A stretch of 64,000 nt of DNA, from positions 1,488,001-1,552,000 of the forward strand of contig JADKHR010000001.1 of NCBI GenBank assembly GCA_016721625.1, written 5' to 3'. The position numbers and the translations under genes were made by a program. Every line of letters starts with the position of its first letter. Within the stretch, counting starts at the first letter, position 1. The DNA comes from Elusimicrobiota bacterium. GTDB taxonomy: Bacteria; Elusimicrobiota; Elusimicrobia; FEN-1173. The notes under the pieces were generated by a model. That model ran no database searches and was not told the DNA's origin. It worked only from the letters and a program-made list of their open reading frames with translations. Below, in pieces: positions 27,917-36,625 of the stretch.

Positions 27917-29035
27917 CTACTTGACCACCACCACCGAGCATTGGCCGCCGAACCCATCGCTTTCAAAAACTTTCGCGGTGGGGTCCGCCGTCCAATGGGC
28001 GTTGTTGACCAAAAACTTATAACGGTAACGGCCCGGCTTGAGGGCCAGGGAAATTTCCCACTCATTGCCCGTCGCCTGGCGAACGAGGCCGTGGGTGCGG
28101 TTGCACCAATTGTTGAAGTCGCCGACGACGGAGACTTGGGTCGCGTGACCGTGGCCTTCCGTGTAGCGGAATCGAACCGGGCGGAACAAGCACACCTTGT
28201 TTCCCCCGAATTCCTTAGCGCGGTACAGGAGCTCGTCGGCCGCCGCGATCAGGTCTTCCCGGGAACTGGCGTCCACAGGATATTGGGCCAAGCCCAAACT
28301 GATGGTGACATCCACGGTTTGACAGTTTTCCTCGATTTGGCGGCAAATTTTCTCCGCGATCAGTTCCCCCTCGGCCTTGGCCGCTTTGGGGAGCAGGAGA
28401 GCGATTTCGTCCCCGCCGTAGCGGGCCACCATGTCGGAGGCCCGGACGCAACCGCGCAGGAGCCGAGCGATTTCCTGAAGCAGGAGGTCGCCGGCTTGGT
28501 GGCCGTGCTCGTCGTTGAACGGTTTGAAATTGTCCAGGTCGGCCATCAACAGCGTCACCGGGGCTTTGACGTGGCTGGCCGCTTCCAGCACCTTGGCGGT
28601 GTGCTCCAAAAAGTATCGCCGGTTGTAAAGGCCCGTGAGCGCGTCCGTGCGGGAGAGGCGAACCGTGCGCTTGAAATCGTGGGAGTTGATGATGCGGGGG
28701 GCGATCAGGAGTTTCCGAACGTTCAAGAGATAATCGAAGGCGGAAACGCGGATGCCCACGTTCCGGCCCAGCCGCTCGCTCATCAGGAACTTGTGGTCTA
28801 AAATTTCTTTCCAGAGGACCTGCGCCTGGGCCTCCGCATAGCGTTCGGAGGTGAGGTAGAGTAAAACCTCGCTGAAAAAACTGTCTTTCCTTTCCGCCCG
28901 AAGGTTCGCCACGAACTCTTTGGTGGTCTCGGTGGGGGTCACGTCGCCGCCCAGGACGTCGACGATCCGGTGGCCTTTGTCCTCCAAGTCGGCGATGTCG
29001 GTCAGTGCGGCGGGGCTTTTCTCGATGAGTTCCAT
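27917..29035 (-). CDS. Diguanylate cyclase with C-terminal CBM48/AMPK-type glycogen-binding domain
   Basis: The 372-residue protein has a helical N-terminus (1-125), a GGDEF domain (about 130-290) and a C-terminal beta-sandwich (about 298-372). The cyclase domain has DALTGLYNRRYF, the active loop RYGGDEIALLLP and an inhibitory-site RASD five residues before it, so it is probably active in making c-di-GMP. The C-terminus reads VSVVGDFNNWCNR, then LALKPGRYRYKFLVNNAHW, typical of CBM48 or AMPK-beta glycogen-binding modules. This combination is rare to my knowledge. The gene starts 6 bases after dcd with AGGA upstream, as the end of the nrdR-nrdJ-dcd group. Confidence 0.88.
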   Translation of the reverse strand: MELIEKSPAALTDIADLEDKGHRIVDVLGGDVTPTETTKEFVANLRAERKDSFFSEVLLYLTSERYAEAQAQVLWKEILDHKFLMSERLGRNVGIRVSAFDYLLNVRKLLIAPRIINSHDFKRTVRLSRTDALTGLYNRRYFLEHTAKVLEAASHVKAPVTLLMADLDNFKPFNDEHGHQAGDLLLQEIARLLRGCVRASDMVARYGGDEIALLLPKAAKAEGELIAEKICRQIEENCQTVDVTISLGLAQYPVDASSREDLIAAADELLYRAKEFGGNKVCLFRPVRFRYTEGHGHATQVSVVGDFNNWCNRTHGLVRQATGNEWEISLALKPGRYRYKFLVNNAHWTADPTAKVFESDGFGGQCSVVVVK

Positions 29036-29041
29036 GGGATC

Positions 29042-29599
29042 CTAAATTTTCGGCAGAGTGATCATGGTCTGCCCCTGGTATTTGCCTTTCCGGTCCGCGT
29101 AAGACACCTCGCAGACCTCATCCGATTCGAGAAAAAGGATCTGGGCGATCCCCTCGTTGGCGTACACCCGGGCTGGGAAGGGTGTCGTGTTCGATATCTC
29201 CAACGTCACGAATCCCTCCCACTCGGGCTCGAAGGGCGTGATGTTGACGACCAGGCCGCAACGGGCGTAGGTGCTCTTTCCGAACGCCACGGTGACCACG
29301 TTCCGCGGAATCCGGAAATACTCCACGGACTGTCCCAAGGCGATGCCGTGGGGCGGGATTTCCACGTAGGTGTCCGTTTTGACGTCGACAAACGCTTCCG
29401 GCGCGGACCGTTTGGGGTCCATCACGGACCCATTCCCCACCTGGGCCACCTTGAAGCAGGGGCCCACCCGCATGTCGTAGCCGTAACTCGAAAGCCCGTA
29501 GGAGATGACGCCTTCCCGCTTTTGCGCTTCCACGAAGGGTTCGATCATCCGGCGCTCCAGCGCCATGGAGCGGATCCAGCGGTCGGATTTTACCGACAT
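29042..29599 (-). CDS. dcd: dCTP deaminase
   Basis: Dcd deaminates dCTP to dUTP, the route to dTMP in many bacteria. The 185-residue protein is typical in length and shows [14 protein letters not shown], the active-site region [16 protein letters not shown] with its Ser/Arg pair, and [15 protein letters not shown] with the catalytic Glu. It lies 4 bases after nrdJ and is presumably co-transcribed, placing it under the NrdR-controlled dNTP supply. Whether it is mono- or bifunctional (dCTP deaminase/dUTPase) cannot be decided here. Confidence 0.94.
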   Translation of the reverse strand: MSVKSDRWIRSMALERRMIEPFVEAQKREGVISYGLSSYGYDMRVGPCFKVAQVGNGSVMDPKRSAPEAFVDVKTDTYVEIPPHGIALGQSVEYFRIPRNVVTVAFGKSTYARCGLVVNITPFEPEWEGFVTLEISNTTPFPARVYANEGIAQILFLESDEVCEVSYADRKGKYQGQTMITLPKI

Positions 29600-29603
29600 G
29601 CGA

Positions 29604-32210
29604 TCAGGAACACTCCGAATGGCCGCAGTCGAAACACGTCACCCCGGTGCATCCGCTCTGTTGGGCGACGTTGGCGGAGAAACAGTCCGGGCAGTAGAGC
29701 GCGGCGGATCGGTCCCACAGTTCCAAACCGCCCTTGGCCTCCGCCACCGCCGTCGCGGGAGCTTCCATTTTCCCATGCTTTTGGAGATGGGTGCGAAGCG
29801 CGATGGCGATGGCGTGGGGGATGGAATCCACCCGTTGGGCGCCGAACCCGAAGGGACGGTCTCCCTTGACGGAGTTTAAGTGCTTGAGGATCCGCTTGGG
29901 GTCGCCGCCGGTCTCCAGATATTTGGAGATCATGATGCCCACCACCGAGGTCAGGCCCGAAATGTCGGTCCCGAGGGGCGAGAGGCTGGTGAAGAGCCGG
30001 TAGGGCCCGGTTTCGTCGTAGTCGATGTGAACGTGCAGGCCGCCGTAACCCGTTCGGATCTCGTAGTACTCCGAGGACATGCCGCGGGAGGCGTCCCGGG
30101 CCTTGGGCTTCTCCTCCGCCGCCGCCCCGCTTCCGATGTTCAGGACCTGCTGACTCTTGGACCCGTCGCGGTATATCGTGATCCCTTTGCATCCCTGCTG
30201 GTAAGCCAGCCGGTAAGCGTCCTTCACGTCGTCCCGGGTGGCCGTATGGGGCATGTTGATGGTCTTGGAGACGGCGTTGTCGGTGTGGGTTTGGAACGCG
30301 GCCTGGATCTGCACGTGGAACGGCACCGCGACGTCGTGGGACGTAGCGAAGAGTTTTTGGAAATTCTCAGGAATTTCCTTGATCCCCCGCACGGACTTAT
30401 GGTTGGCCTCGATCTTTTTCCACAGGTCGATTTCGGAGAGCCCGAAATACTTGTGCCGCCGGGCCACCTCGCGGAAGAGCGGATTGACTTCGAAGAACAC
30501 GTCCCCGTCGGCAGGCTTCTCGCCCTTCTTCAGAGCGTCCAGAGCCTTGGCATTGTAGCGGGTGTAGGTGATGGCGAAGAACGGCTCGATGCCGGCGCCC
30601 TGAAGCCCCGCGGCCAGACCGATGGTCCCGGTGGGCGCGATGGTCGTGCGGGCGCAGTGGCGGGGAAGGCGGTCTTCCCCCCGGAAGTGCGGGCTCTCGC
30701 GGTCGAAAATGGAGCCTTTCCAGTTCGGAAACACGCCCCGCCCCTCGGCCAATTCCTCGGAGGCTTCCAGGGCCTTGTCATTGACGAACCGCATCACGTC
30801 CCGGGAAGCCTTCAACGACTCCTCGGAATCGTAGGGGACGCCCATCTTGGCCAGGGCTTCGGCCCAGCCCATGACGCCCAACCCGATCCGGCGGTTGCCT
30901 TTGGAGAGTTCTTCGATCTGGGGCAGGGGGTAGTTGTTCACTTCGATGACGTCGTCCAAAAACCGCACCGCGAGCTCCACGGTTTGGCCCAATCGGCCCC
31001 AGTTCATCTGCCCCTGGCCCACCTCACCTTCGACGAAGTTCGAGAGGTTCAAGGAGCCCAGGTTGCAGGGCTCGTTCGGCAAGAGCGGCTGTTCGCCGCA
31101 GGGATTCGTGCTTTCGATCTGGCCCAGGTGCGGGGTCGGGTTGGAGGGGCTGTTGTTGATGCGGTCGATAAAAATGATGCCGGGATCCCCGGAACGCCAG
31201 GCGCCGTCCACCATCTTTTCGAAGACGTCCCGGGCGTTCAGTTTTTTACCCGTGGGGAGCATGGTGCGGGGATTCAAGAGGTCGTAGTCCTCCCCCTTTT
31301 CCGCCGCCTCCATGAACTTGCCGTCCACGGTCACGGAAACATTGAAGTTCTCCATGACGCCGGGCTTGGATTTCATCTCAATGAAGGCCTCGATCTCCGG
31401 GTGCCAGTAGGGGAGGATGCCCATGTTGGCCCCGCGGCGGGTGCCGCCTTGTTTGACCACATCGGTCATCTTATCGAAGATCTGCATGAAGCTGATGGCG
31501 CCGGAAGCGGTGCCCGTGGTGGACTTCACGCTGTCCCCCGAGGGGCGAACCCGCTGGAACGAAAACCCGGTTCCCCCGCCGGATTTGTGGATCAACGCCT
31601 GGGACTTGAGCGCGTCGGCGATCCCTTCCATGGAATCCGGGATCGGGAGGACGTAACAGGCGGAGAGCTGTTGAAGTTCCCGGCCGGCGTTCATGAGCGT
31701 GGGCGAATTGGGCAAAAAGTCGAAGTGGGACATCATCCCGTAGAACTTCTCCCGCCATTCTTCCGCCAAGGCCCGGGCTTCGGGGATCTCGGCCGCCGCC
31801 CGCTTCAAGTTTCCGAGGAATACGGCGAAATTCTTGTCCCGTTCATCGGAACTCGCGATCCCCGCGTGGAGCAGGTTCATCCGGGATTTCTGGTGCTTTC
31901 GGGTGGGCACGTCCACGGCCTTGCGCTTGACCCCGTCCCAGAGACGCCAGCCGTCGGCCTCGGGCGCGTGAAGCAGTTCCGCCAGCGCGATGTTGCCCGC
32001 CACGCGGTCCAACCACACCTCGGCCGAAGGATCGTTCCGGAGATACTTGTCGTGAATGACCTTGCGCTGGTTTTCCGACAAACGCATGGGCGGACGAGCC
32101 CGCGGAACATCGGCGGGCGCGGACGAACGCGGCGTTCCCGGAGCCTGGGGAGGCAGGGCCCCTGATTCAACGGAACCGGCTGGACGGACGGGCATATCAA
32201 CAGGATTCAT
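29604..32210 (-). CDS. nrdJ: Adenosylcobalamin-dependent (class II) ribonucleotide reductase
   Basis: NrdJ reduces ribonucleotides to deoxyribonucleotides using adenosylcobalamin as radical source, without a separate radical subunit. The 868-residue protein shows [54 protein letters not shown] and [20 protein letters not shown] with active-site cysteines. The C-terminus has [17 protein letters not shown] and further cysteines, a zinc-ribbon/redox tail typical of long NrdJ. I chose ATG 32210 ([10 protein letters not shown]) with AGAGG eight bases upstream over ATG 32231. It is 37 bases after nrdR. Confidence 0.95.
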   Translation of the reverse strand: MNPVDMPVRPAGSVESGALPPQAPGTPRSSAPADVPRARPPMRLSENQRKVIHDKYLRNDPSAEVWLDRVAGNIALAELLHAPEADGWRLWDGVKRKAVDVPTRKHQKSRMNLLHAGIASSDERDKNFAVFLGNLKRAAAEIPEARALAEEWREKFYGMMSHFDFLPNSPTLMNAGRELQQLSACYVLPIPDSMEGIADALKSQALIHKSGGGTGFSFQRVRPSGDSVKSTTGTASGAISFMQIFDKMTDVVKQGGTRRGANMGILPYWHPEIEAFIEMKSKPGVMENFNVSVTVDGKFMEAAEKGEDYDLLNPRTMLPTGKKLNARDVFEKMVDGAWRSGDPGIIFIDRINNSPSNPTPHLGQIESTNPCGEQPLLPNEPCNLGSLNLSNFVEGEVGQGQMNWGRLGQTVELAVRFLDDVIEVNNYPLPQIEELSKGNRRIGLGVMGWAEALAKMGVPYDSEESLKASRDVMRFVNDKALEASEELAEGRGVFPNWKGSIFDRESPHFRGEDRLPRHCARTTIAPTGTIGLAAGLQGAGIEPFFAITYTRYNAKALDALKKGEKPADGDVFFEVNPLFREVARRHKYFGLSEIDLWKKIEANHKSVRGIKEIPENFQKLFATSHDVAVPFHVQIQAAFQTHTDNAVSKTINMPHTATRDDVKDAYRLAYQQGCKGITIYRDGSKSQQVLNIGSGAAAEEKPKARDASRGMSSEYYEIRTGYGGLHVHIDYDETGPYRLFTSLSPLGTDISGLTSVVGIMISKYLETGGDPKRILKHLNSVKGDRPFGFGAQRVDSIPHAIAIALRTHLQKHGKMEAPATAVAEAKGGLELWDRSAALYCPDCFSANVAQQSGCTGVTCFDCGHSECS

Positions 32211-32247
32211 GGGCTTACCTCTCTCGGTCATGGACGGAAATGTTCAC

Positions 32248-32847
32248 TTAAACTTTTGCCAACCGATCCGTTTCAACAGAAACAGATCGATCGGCGATCG
32301 GGTGCAACGAAAACGAAGCAGAAAGCGCCGGGTCGGACATCGGGCCCAAGGATGCGGACGTACCACTGATCCGGCTGGTCAACCGGGCGCGCTTTTGGTG
32401 GGCGCGCTTCACTTTACGGAGTTCCGACAAAAAGGTGTCCACGTCTCCAAACGACCGATAGACGGAGGCGAAACGCACGTAGGCGACCGCGTCCAAATCA
32501 TAGAGGCGCTTCAAAATCCGCTGGCCGATCTCCACCGAGGGGACTTCCAGCACATAATCTTGAAGGCCGTATTCCACCTCGGCCATCAGTTTTTCGATGG
32601 CGGCCGGCGAAATAGGCCGCTTCTGACAGGCCCGCTGAATGCCCTCCCGCATCTTGTCCCGGCTGAAGGGCTCCCGCCGGTTGTCCCGCTTGATCACCAT
32701 GAGCGGGGTGGACTCCACGCGCTCATAGGTCGTGAAGCGTTTCCCGCAGTGCAGGCAAACGCGGCGACGTCGAATGACAGAGGCCGATTCCAATGGCCGA
32801 CTGTCAAGCACGCGGTCTTCAGGATGGTCGCAGGATGGGCAACGCAT
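32248..32847 (-). CDS. nrdR: Transcriptional repressor NrdR with extended C-terminus
   Basis: NrdR represses ribonucleotide reductase genes when dATP is high. The protein starts at ATG 32847 with the zinc ribbon MRCPSCDHPEDRVLDSR and CLHCGKRFTTYE, followed by an ATP-cone (VIKRDNRREPFSRDKMREGI). The usual NrdR is about 150 residues. This one has 199, with a low-complexity Ser/Ala-rich tail after VKRAHQKRAR. The frame stays open upstream to 32967, but the Cys motif must be N-terminal. GGAGG lies 18 bases from the ATG, an unusually long spacing. Two NrdR boxes overlap its promoter and start, so it should control itself and the downstream nrdJ-dcd. Confidence 0.94.
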   Translation of the reverse strand: MRCPSCDHPEDRVLDSRPLESASVIRRRRVCLHCGKRFTTYERVESTPLMVIKRDNRREPFSRDKMREGIQRACQKRPISPAAIEKLMAEVEYGLQDYVLEVPSVEIGQRILKRLYDLDAVAYVRFASVYRSFGDVDTFLSELRKVKRAHQKRARLTSRISGTSASLGPMSDPALSASFSLHPIADRSVSVETDRLAKV

Positions 32848-32861
32848 ACTACAGGTAGTGT
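32846..32861 (-). promoter_or_regulatory. NrdR box 1 (overlaps nrdR start)
   Basis: The minus strand reads ACACTACCTGTAGTAT. Against the known NrdR consensus acaCwAtATaTwGtgt it keeps CtA, T, TaG and most outer bases. It lies between the predicted transcription start and the nrdR ATG. Its centre is 32 bp from box 2. Confidence 0.75.
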
Positions 32862-32874
32862 GAATCCTCCCAGG

Positions 32875-32883
32875 ATTATACCA
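32875..32883 (-). promoter_or_regulatory. Extended -10 promoter of nrdR-nrdJ
   Basis: TGGTATAAT on the minus strand, a perfect -10 with TGn extension and no clear -35. The start of transcription would fall near 32868. NrdR box 2 overlaps it directly, so bound repressor would block polymerase. Confidence 0.65.
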
Positions 32884-32893
32884 CATCTTGTAA
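32878..32893 (-). promoter_or_regulatory. NrdR box 2 (overlaps promoter)
   Basis: The minus strand reads TTACAAGATGTGGTAT, keeping C, w, A, A, T, T and Gt of the NrdR consensus. It is separated from box 1 by 16 bases, the spacing reported for paired NrdR sites (about three helical turns centre to centre). Confidence 0.65.
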
Positions 32894-32917
32894 CAGGGCC
32901 TCCATCCGCGGGGGCCC

Positions 32918-32955
32918 AGGGCTTGTGGCGCACCGCATCTTACACCACAAGCCCT
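32918..32955. repeat. 11-bp perfect inverted repeat upstream of nrdR
   Basis: AGGGCTTGTGG and CCACAAGCCCT form a perfect 11-bp stem with a 16-base loop, between the pirin gene and the nrdR promoter. No T-run follows on either strand, so it is a poor intrinsic terminator. The role is unclear. Confidence 0.5.
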
Positions 32956-33119
32956 AGAGGGTGTCAAGACGGTCTTCCATCGTCGGCAGAATGGGTTTTC
33001 TCGGCGGAAAAATAAAGGATGTAAATTTTTAGGGGTGAATTTTTCCGTCGATAACAGAGGGAAACAGAGGCCTTGCAGGGATTCGTTGAATGATTCTCCC
33101 GACGATCATGACCCCGGAG

Positions 33120-33851
33120 TCATCCCTCGCGCATTTCCCAAAGGAGGACTTCAGCCCCGGCGCCCGGATCCGTCTCGACCCTCCGGGACCCGGCGCGGGT
33201 CAGCCGCGCGGCGTCCCCCTGGCCCAGGGACCCCGAACCTTCGAGGCTCGCCCTCCCTTTCGCGACGAAGAGGTGGACGAAGGGGGCGTCGGGCACCCCC
33301 ACGGCGCTCCCCGGCGCGAGACGGGCCGCCCAGAGCGTCGCTCCCTTCTGACGGATCGAGATGGCACCCCGGTGGCCGCGACCCGAGGCCACCGGGACGA
33401 GTCCCCCTCCCGCTAAATCCGCCGAGATGTCCAACTGTTCATACCCCGGGCGGAGGCGGCGGGTGTCGGGGGGAACCCACATTTGCACAAGGCGGACCGG
33501 GTTCTTGCCGCTCGGGTTCATTTCCGAATGCCAAATCCCCGTGCCGGCGCTCATGCGCTGGGCCAAACCCGGCACGATCACCCCCGCGTGTCCCTCCGAG
33601 TCTTTGTGTTCCAACTCGCCTTCCAACACCCAGGTCACGATCTCCATGTCTTGATGCGGGTGCGTTTGAAACCCCGTGCCCGGCGCGATGACATCGTCGT
33701 TGCTGACCAGGAGGAGTCCGTGCCGGGTATTTTCCGGATCGTGGTGGGGCCCGAAACTGAAACTATGAAAAGAATCCAGCCAGCCAATTTTTGTCCGGAA
33801 CCGTTCCACCGCTCGACGAATTTCCACAACCCCTTCCGCTGATCTCCGCAT
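33120..33851 (-). CDS. Pirin-family protein
   Basis: The 243-residue protein has the double cupin pirin layout. The N-terminal cupin carries the metal ligands in PGTGFQTHPHQDMEIVTWVL and MSAGTGIWHSEMNPS (His, His, His, Glu), as in quercetinase-like YhhW. The C-terminal cupin, with VHLFVAKGRASLEG and the tail AGAEVLLWEMREG, lacks obvious ligands, as is normal. ATG 33851 has GAGGAGG just upstream, so it is preferred over the frame opening at 33869. Substrate is unknown. The gene is divergent from the phosphate operon. Confidence 0.92.
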   Translation of the reverse strand: MRRSAEGVVEIRRAVERFRTKIGWLDSFHSFSFGPHHDPENTRHGLLLVSNDDVIAPGTGFQTHPHQDMEIVTWVLEGELEHKDSEGHAGVIVPGLAQRMSAGTGIWHSEMNPSGKNPVRLVQMWVPPDTRRLRPGYEQLDISADLAGGGLVPVASGRGHRGAISIRQKGATLWAARLAPGSAVGVPDAPFVHLFVAKGRASLEGSGSLGQGDAARLTRAGSRRVETDPGAGAEVLLWEMREG

Positions 33852-33933
33852 CTCCGCCTCCTCGCACAACCCTCATGGTCTCAAGAGAACGGATTTAAGA
33901 CGGAAAAGTTCCCGCAGAAAAACCGGGAAAAGC

Positions 33934-33951
33934 CCGTCATACGGCCGTCAC
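33934..33951 (+). promoter_or_regulatory. Pho-box-like direct repeat ahead of the phosphate operon
   Basis: CCGTCAT-ACGG-CCGTCAC is a 7-base direct repeat with a 4-base spacer. This is the architecture of the PhoB site (CTGTCAT-N4-CTGTCAC), with one difference in each repeat. It lies about 80 bases before the first gene of the porin-pst-phoU-ppk run. No convincing -10 at the usual distance was found. No PhoB/PhoR gene is in the window. Confidence 0.6.
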
Positions 33952-34029
33952 ACCGAATTGACCTGGCCACAATGGTTTTCCCTCCCAAGCTCCGCTACAC
34001 TCCCCGCAACAAACCAAAAAGGAGAAACC

Positions 34030-34203
34030 ATGAGCCCACGAAGATTCAACCCCGATATCGTCCGGGCCGCGCTCCGGGCCGCCGCCGTTCGGCTGGCGGA
34101 GACGCTGAAAGACCTGGAAGAAAACGACATGGACGACCAATCCATGGCCGGACGAATTCAGGAACTCGAAAAAACCTTCCGCCGCTTCGCAAAAGCGGCG
34201 TAG
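34030..34203 (+). CDS. Small 57-aa protein at head of phosphate operon
   Basis: A 57-residue protein starts at ATG 34030 with AAAGGAG six bases upstream, a strong site. It begins MSPRRFNPDIVRAALRAAAV and continues with a charged helical segment (RLAETLKDLEENDMDDQS, then RIQELEKTFRRFAKAA), likely one or two amphipathic helices or a short coiled coil. There is no signal peptide or membrane span. It lies between the Pho-box-like site and the porin gene, 28 bases upstream of the porin ATG. No family is recognised. A small regulator or chaperone of the phosphate system is only a guess. Confidence 0.72.
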   Translation: MSPRRFNPDIVRAALRAAAVRLAETLKDLEENDMDDQSMAGRIQELEKTFRRFAKAA

Positions 34204-34231
34204 ATTTATTCAACCAAAGGAGAAAAACGAA

Positions 34232-35365
34232 ATGCCTACCATTCATAAGGGAAAAGCGGCCGGATATTTGGTCGCGGCGGCGCTGGCACTGGCCGGCTCC
34301 GTTCAAGCCGCCGACATCAAACTCGGCGCGGCCGGGGAACTGGAAATCAAAGGAGATTTAAGGCTCCGCCAGGAATCCAAAACGGAAGAAGGCGCGACCA
34401 CGAGCGCCAACAAAACCAACAACCGCCAACGGTATCGGCTCCGGGTGGGAATGAATTACAAGATCGATCCGAAATTGAGCGTCAAGACCCAGCTCGCCTC
34501 GGGCACCGGAGAGCAGACCTCCACCAACCAAACCATGGGGAATAACGCCTCCCAAAAGCAGGTCTGGATCGACATGGCTTATTTAGAATTTAAGCCCATC
34601 GATGTCTTGACCCTGTACGGCGGGCGTATGAAGAACCCCCTGTGGCAAGCCTATGCCTCCGACATCGTCTGGGACACGGATTACAACCCGGAAGGATTGG
34701 CCGAAAGCTTCAAGATCCCCCTGGGGAATACGCGCGTGTTCTTTAACGGTCTCCAATCCGTGATCAACGAAGACGTGGCCGGGTCGGGCGCTTACAACAA
34801 ACCCCAGTATCTGTTCTCCAACCAGGTCGGCGTCATCGTTCCCACCCCCATGGACTCCAGGATCACCCTGGCGGGGGCCATTCACGACTTCGTCAACGAG
34901 TCCTCCCGCACGATCACGGCGGCTCCGGGCAAGGCCCAGGGGACCAACACCTTCCCCAACGACATCCGGGTGGCGGAGCTGACGGGTGAATTCTTCACCA
35001 CCCTGCCAGCCGTGGACCTCCCGCTGTCAATCCAAGGGACTTACATTAAGAACACTGCCTCGCGGGAAACGATCACGCCCAATGACAACACCGGTTACCA
35101 GACCGGCGGAATTTTGGGTAAAGCCGACCGGAAGAGCGGGTGGGAAGTCGCCTTCTTCCGCAAATCTTCCGGAAAAGACTCCACCGAGGACGATATCGCG
35201 GACTCGGACTTTCCCGGCACCAACCGAGTGGGCAATATTTACTGGTTGGCCTACGGGGTCACCGACGGCGCTCAATTGAAGGCCAAGTACTTCGACACCA
35301 AGGCCATCAACGGAACGAAGAAAGACATTCAACTGGCGCAGATCGACCTTCAAGTCAAGTTCTAA
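34232..35365 (+). CDS. Outer-membrane porin, probably phosphate-related
   Basis: The 377-residue protein has a Sec signal ([16 protein letters not shown], cleavage near residue 27) and a beta-barrel style sequence with alternating strands such as [19 protein letters not shown] segments, [18 protein letters not shown] and [12 protein letters not shown]. It ends in VKF, the C-terminal Phe used for outer-membrane insertion. It resembles the putative porin family (Porin_5-like). Its place right before pstS1 and behind a Pho-box-like site suggests phosphate or polyphosphate uptake, as with OprO/OprP, but specificity cannot be seen. AAAGGAG precedes the ATG. Confidence 0.85.
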   Translation: MPTIHKGKAAGYLVAAALALAGSVQAADIKLGAAGELEIKGDLRLRQESKTEEGATTSANKTNNRQRYRLRVGMNYKIDPKLSVKTQLASGTGEQTSTNQTMGNNASQKQVWIDMAYLEFKPIDVLTLYGGRMKNPLWQAYASDIVWDTDYNPEGLAESFKIPLGNTRVFFNGLQSVINEDVAGSGAYNKPQYLFSNQVGVIVPTPMDSRITLAGAIHDFVNESSRTITAAPGKAQGTNTFPNDIRVAELTGEFFTTLPAVDLPLSIQGTYIKNTASRETITPNDNTGYQTGGILGKADRKSGWEVAFFRKSSGKDSTEDDIADSDFPGTNRVGNIYWLAYGVTDGAQLKAKYFDTKAINGTKKDIQLAQIDLQVKF

Positions 35366-35377
35366 AAGGAGAATAAA

Positions 35378-36364
35378 ATGTTTAAGACCATGCGATATTT
35401 TCTGGCGGGGGCTTTGATCCTCGCCTGGGTTCCCGGCCTCAAGGCCGAAAAAAACGTGATTAAAATCGACGGATCCAGCACCGTGTTCCCCATCACGGAA
35501 GCCGTGTCCGAAGAATTCATGAAGACGGAACCGACCCAGGTCACCGTGGGCATTTCCGGTACCGGCGGCGGATTCAAGAAATTCTGCCGAGGGGAAACCG
35601 ACATCTCCGACGCCTCCCGCCCCATCCTCCGTAAAGAGATGGACGCCTGTTTGGACGCCGGCATTCAATACATCGAGCTCCCCATGGCCTTCGATGCCTT
35701 GACCGTCGTGATCAACCCCAAAAACACCTGGGCGAAAACCATGACCGTGGCGGAATTGAAAAAAATATGGGAACCGGCCGCCCAAGGAACCATTAAAACC
35801 TGGAAACAGGTGAATGCCGCTTGGCCGGACAAACCCTTGAAGCTCTATGGCCCGGGAGCCGATTCCGGGACCTTCGACTACTTCACGGAAGCCATCGTGG
35901 GCAAAGCCAAATCCAGCCGGGGCGATTTCACGGCGTCGGAAGATGACAACGTCTTGGTTCAAGGCGTTTCCAGCGACGAGGGAGGGTTGGGGTATTTCGG
36001 CTTGGCCTACTATGTGGAGAACACGGACAAACTCCAAGCCGTGGCGGTGAACGGTGGAAAAGGCGGGGTCTTGCCTTCGATGGAAACCGTGAAGAGCGGT
36101 TCGTACGCCCCCCTGTCGCGGCCGATCTTCATCTACGTCGCCAAAAAAGCCGCTCGGCGACCGGAAGTGAAACGCTACGTCGAGTTCTACCTCCGTCAAG
36201 CGGCGGAGCTGGTCAGCGAAGTGAAATATGTTCCTCTCCCCGCGGCGGAATACACCGGCGTGGAGGATCGGTTTCAGAAGGGCCAAACCGGCACCGCTTT
36301 CGGCGGCAAAGCCGAAGTCGGCGTCTCCATCTCAGACATCTTGAACCGTCGTCCAAAATCTTAA
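35378..36364 (+). CDS. pstS: Phosphate-binding protein PstS (first system)
   Basis: PstS binds phosphate in the periplasm for the PstCAB importer. The 328-residue protein has a Sec signal ([17 protein letters not shown]) and the PstS phosphate site pieces [38 protein letters not shown] and SRPI. A later segment reads [15 protein letters not shown]. It is of the longer SphX/PstS type. It follows the porin by 12 bases and is followed by a 260-base structured gap before pstC1, as if pstS1 messages were processed or partly terminated there. Confidence 0.95.
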   Translation: MFKTMRYFLAGALILAWVPGLKAEKNVIKIDGSSTVFPITEAVSEEFMKTEPTQVTVGISGTGGGFKKFCRGETDISDASRPILRKEMDACLDAGIQYIELPMAFDALTVVINPKNTWAKTMTVAELKKIWEPAAQGTIKTWKQVNAAWPDKPLKLYGPGADSGTFDYFTEAIVGKAKSSRGDFTASEDDNVLVQGVSSDEGGLGYFGLAYYVENTDKLQAVAVNGGKGGVLPSMETVKSGSYAPLSRPIFIYVAKKAARRPEVKRYVEFYLRQAAELVSEVKYVPLPAAEYTGVEDRFQKGQTGTAFGGKAEVGVSISDILNRRPKS

Positions 36365-36526
36365 CCCGGATAATTCAGTTGCACGCGAGGACCGAGACGG
36401 AAAAGATGGCCCTTTTTACGAAACAAAAAAGTGAGAGCGTAGCTGGGACTACGGTCGAACTTTTTTGTGAAGAAAAAAGGGTCAGATTTTACGTCGAATC
36501 CCGTGGGCAACTGAATTGTTCGGGTT
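36363..36526. mobile_element. MITE-like palindromic element between pstS1 and pstC1
   Basis: Two 20-base ends, 36363-36382 and 36507-36526, are inverted copies that pair over all 20 positions if two G-U pairs are allowed. After one mismatch they pair for four more. Inside lies a nested hairpin: ACAAAAAAGT (36423-36432) with ACTTTTTTGT (36459-36468), CGTAG with CTACG, and CCCTTTTT with AAAAAAGGG. The element overlaps the last two bases of the pstS1 stop. No transposase is present, and clear target duplications were not seen. It is either a MITE-type transposon remnant or a structured intercistronic RNA. Confidence 0.6.
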
Positions 36527-36537
36527 TAGGGCGAAGG

Positions 36538-36578
36538 CCCCGCTCCTTCCCAGAACGCCTGCCCTGGGAGGAGCGGGG
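36538..36578 (+). repeat. Strong hairpin before pstC1
   Basis: CCCCGCTCCTTCCCAG (36538-36553) and CTGGGAGGAGCGGGG (36564-36578) pair over 15 bp with one bulged T and a 10-base loop. It is not followed by a T-run (ACCTTTGTTG follows). It may protect the pstS1 message or partly stop transcription into pstC1. Confidence 0.6.
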
Positions 36579-36625
36579 ACCTTTGTTGAACCCCCGGCCA
36601 CCGGAGGTTCTGCAAAGGTGTTAAA

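Noticed and set aside
32918..32955. Inverted repeat as terminator of the pirin gene
   Set aside because: No T-run follows on the minus strand, and it lies about 165 bases past the pirin stop, so it is kept only as a palindrome.
36379..36624. 81-codon open frame between pstS1 and pstC1
   Set aside because: It runs through the palindromic element and the GC hairpin, has no ribosome site and no protein-like composition.
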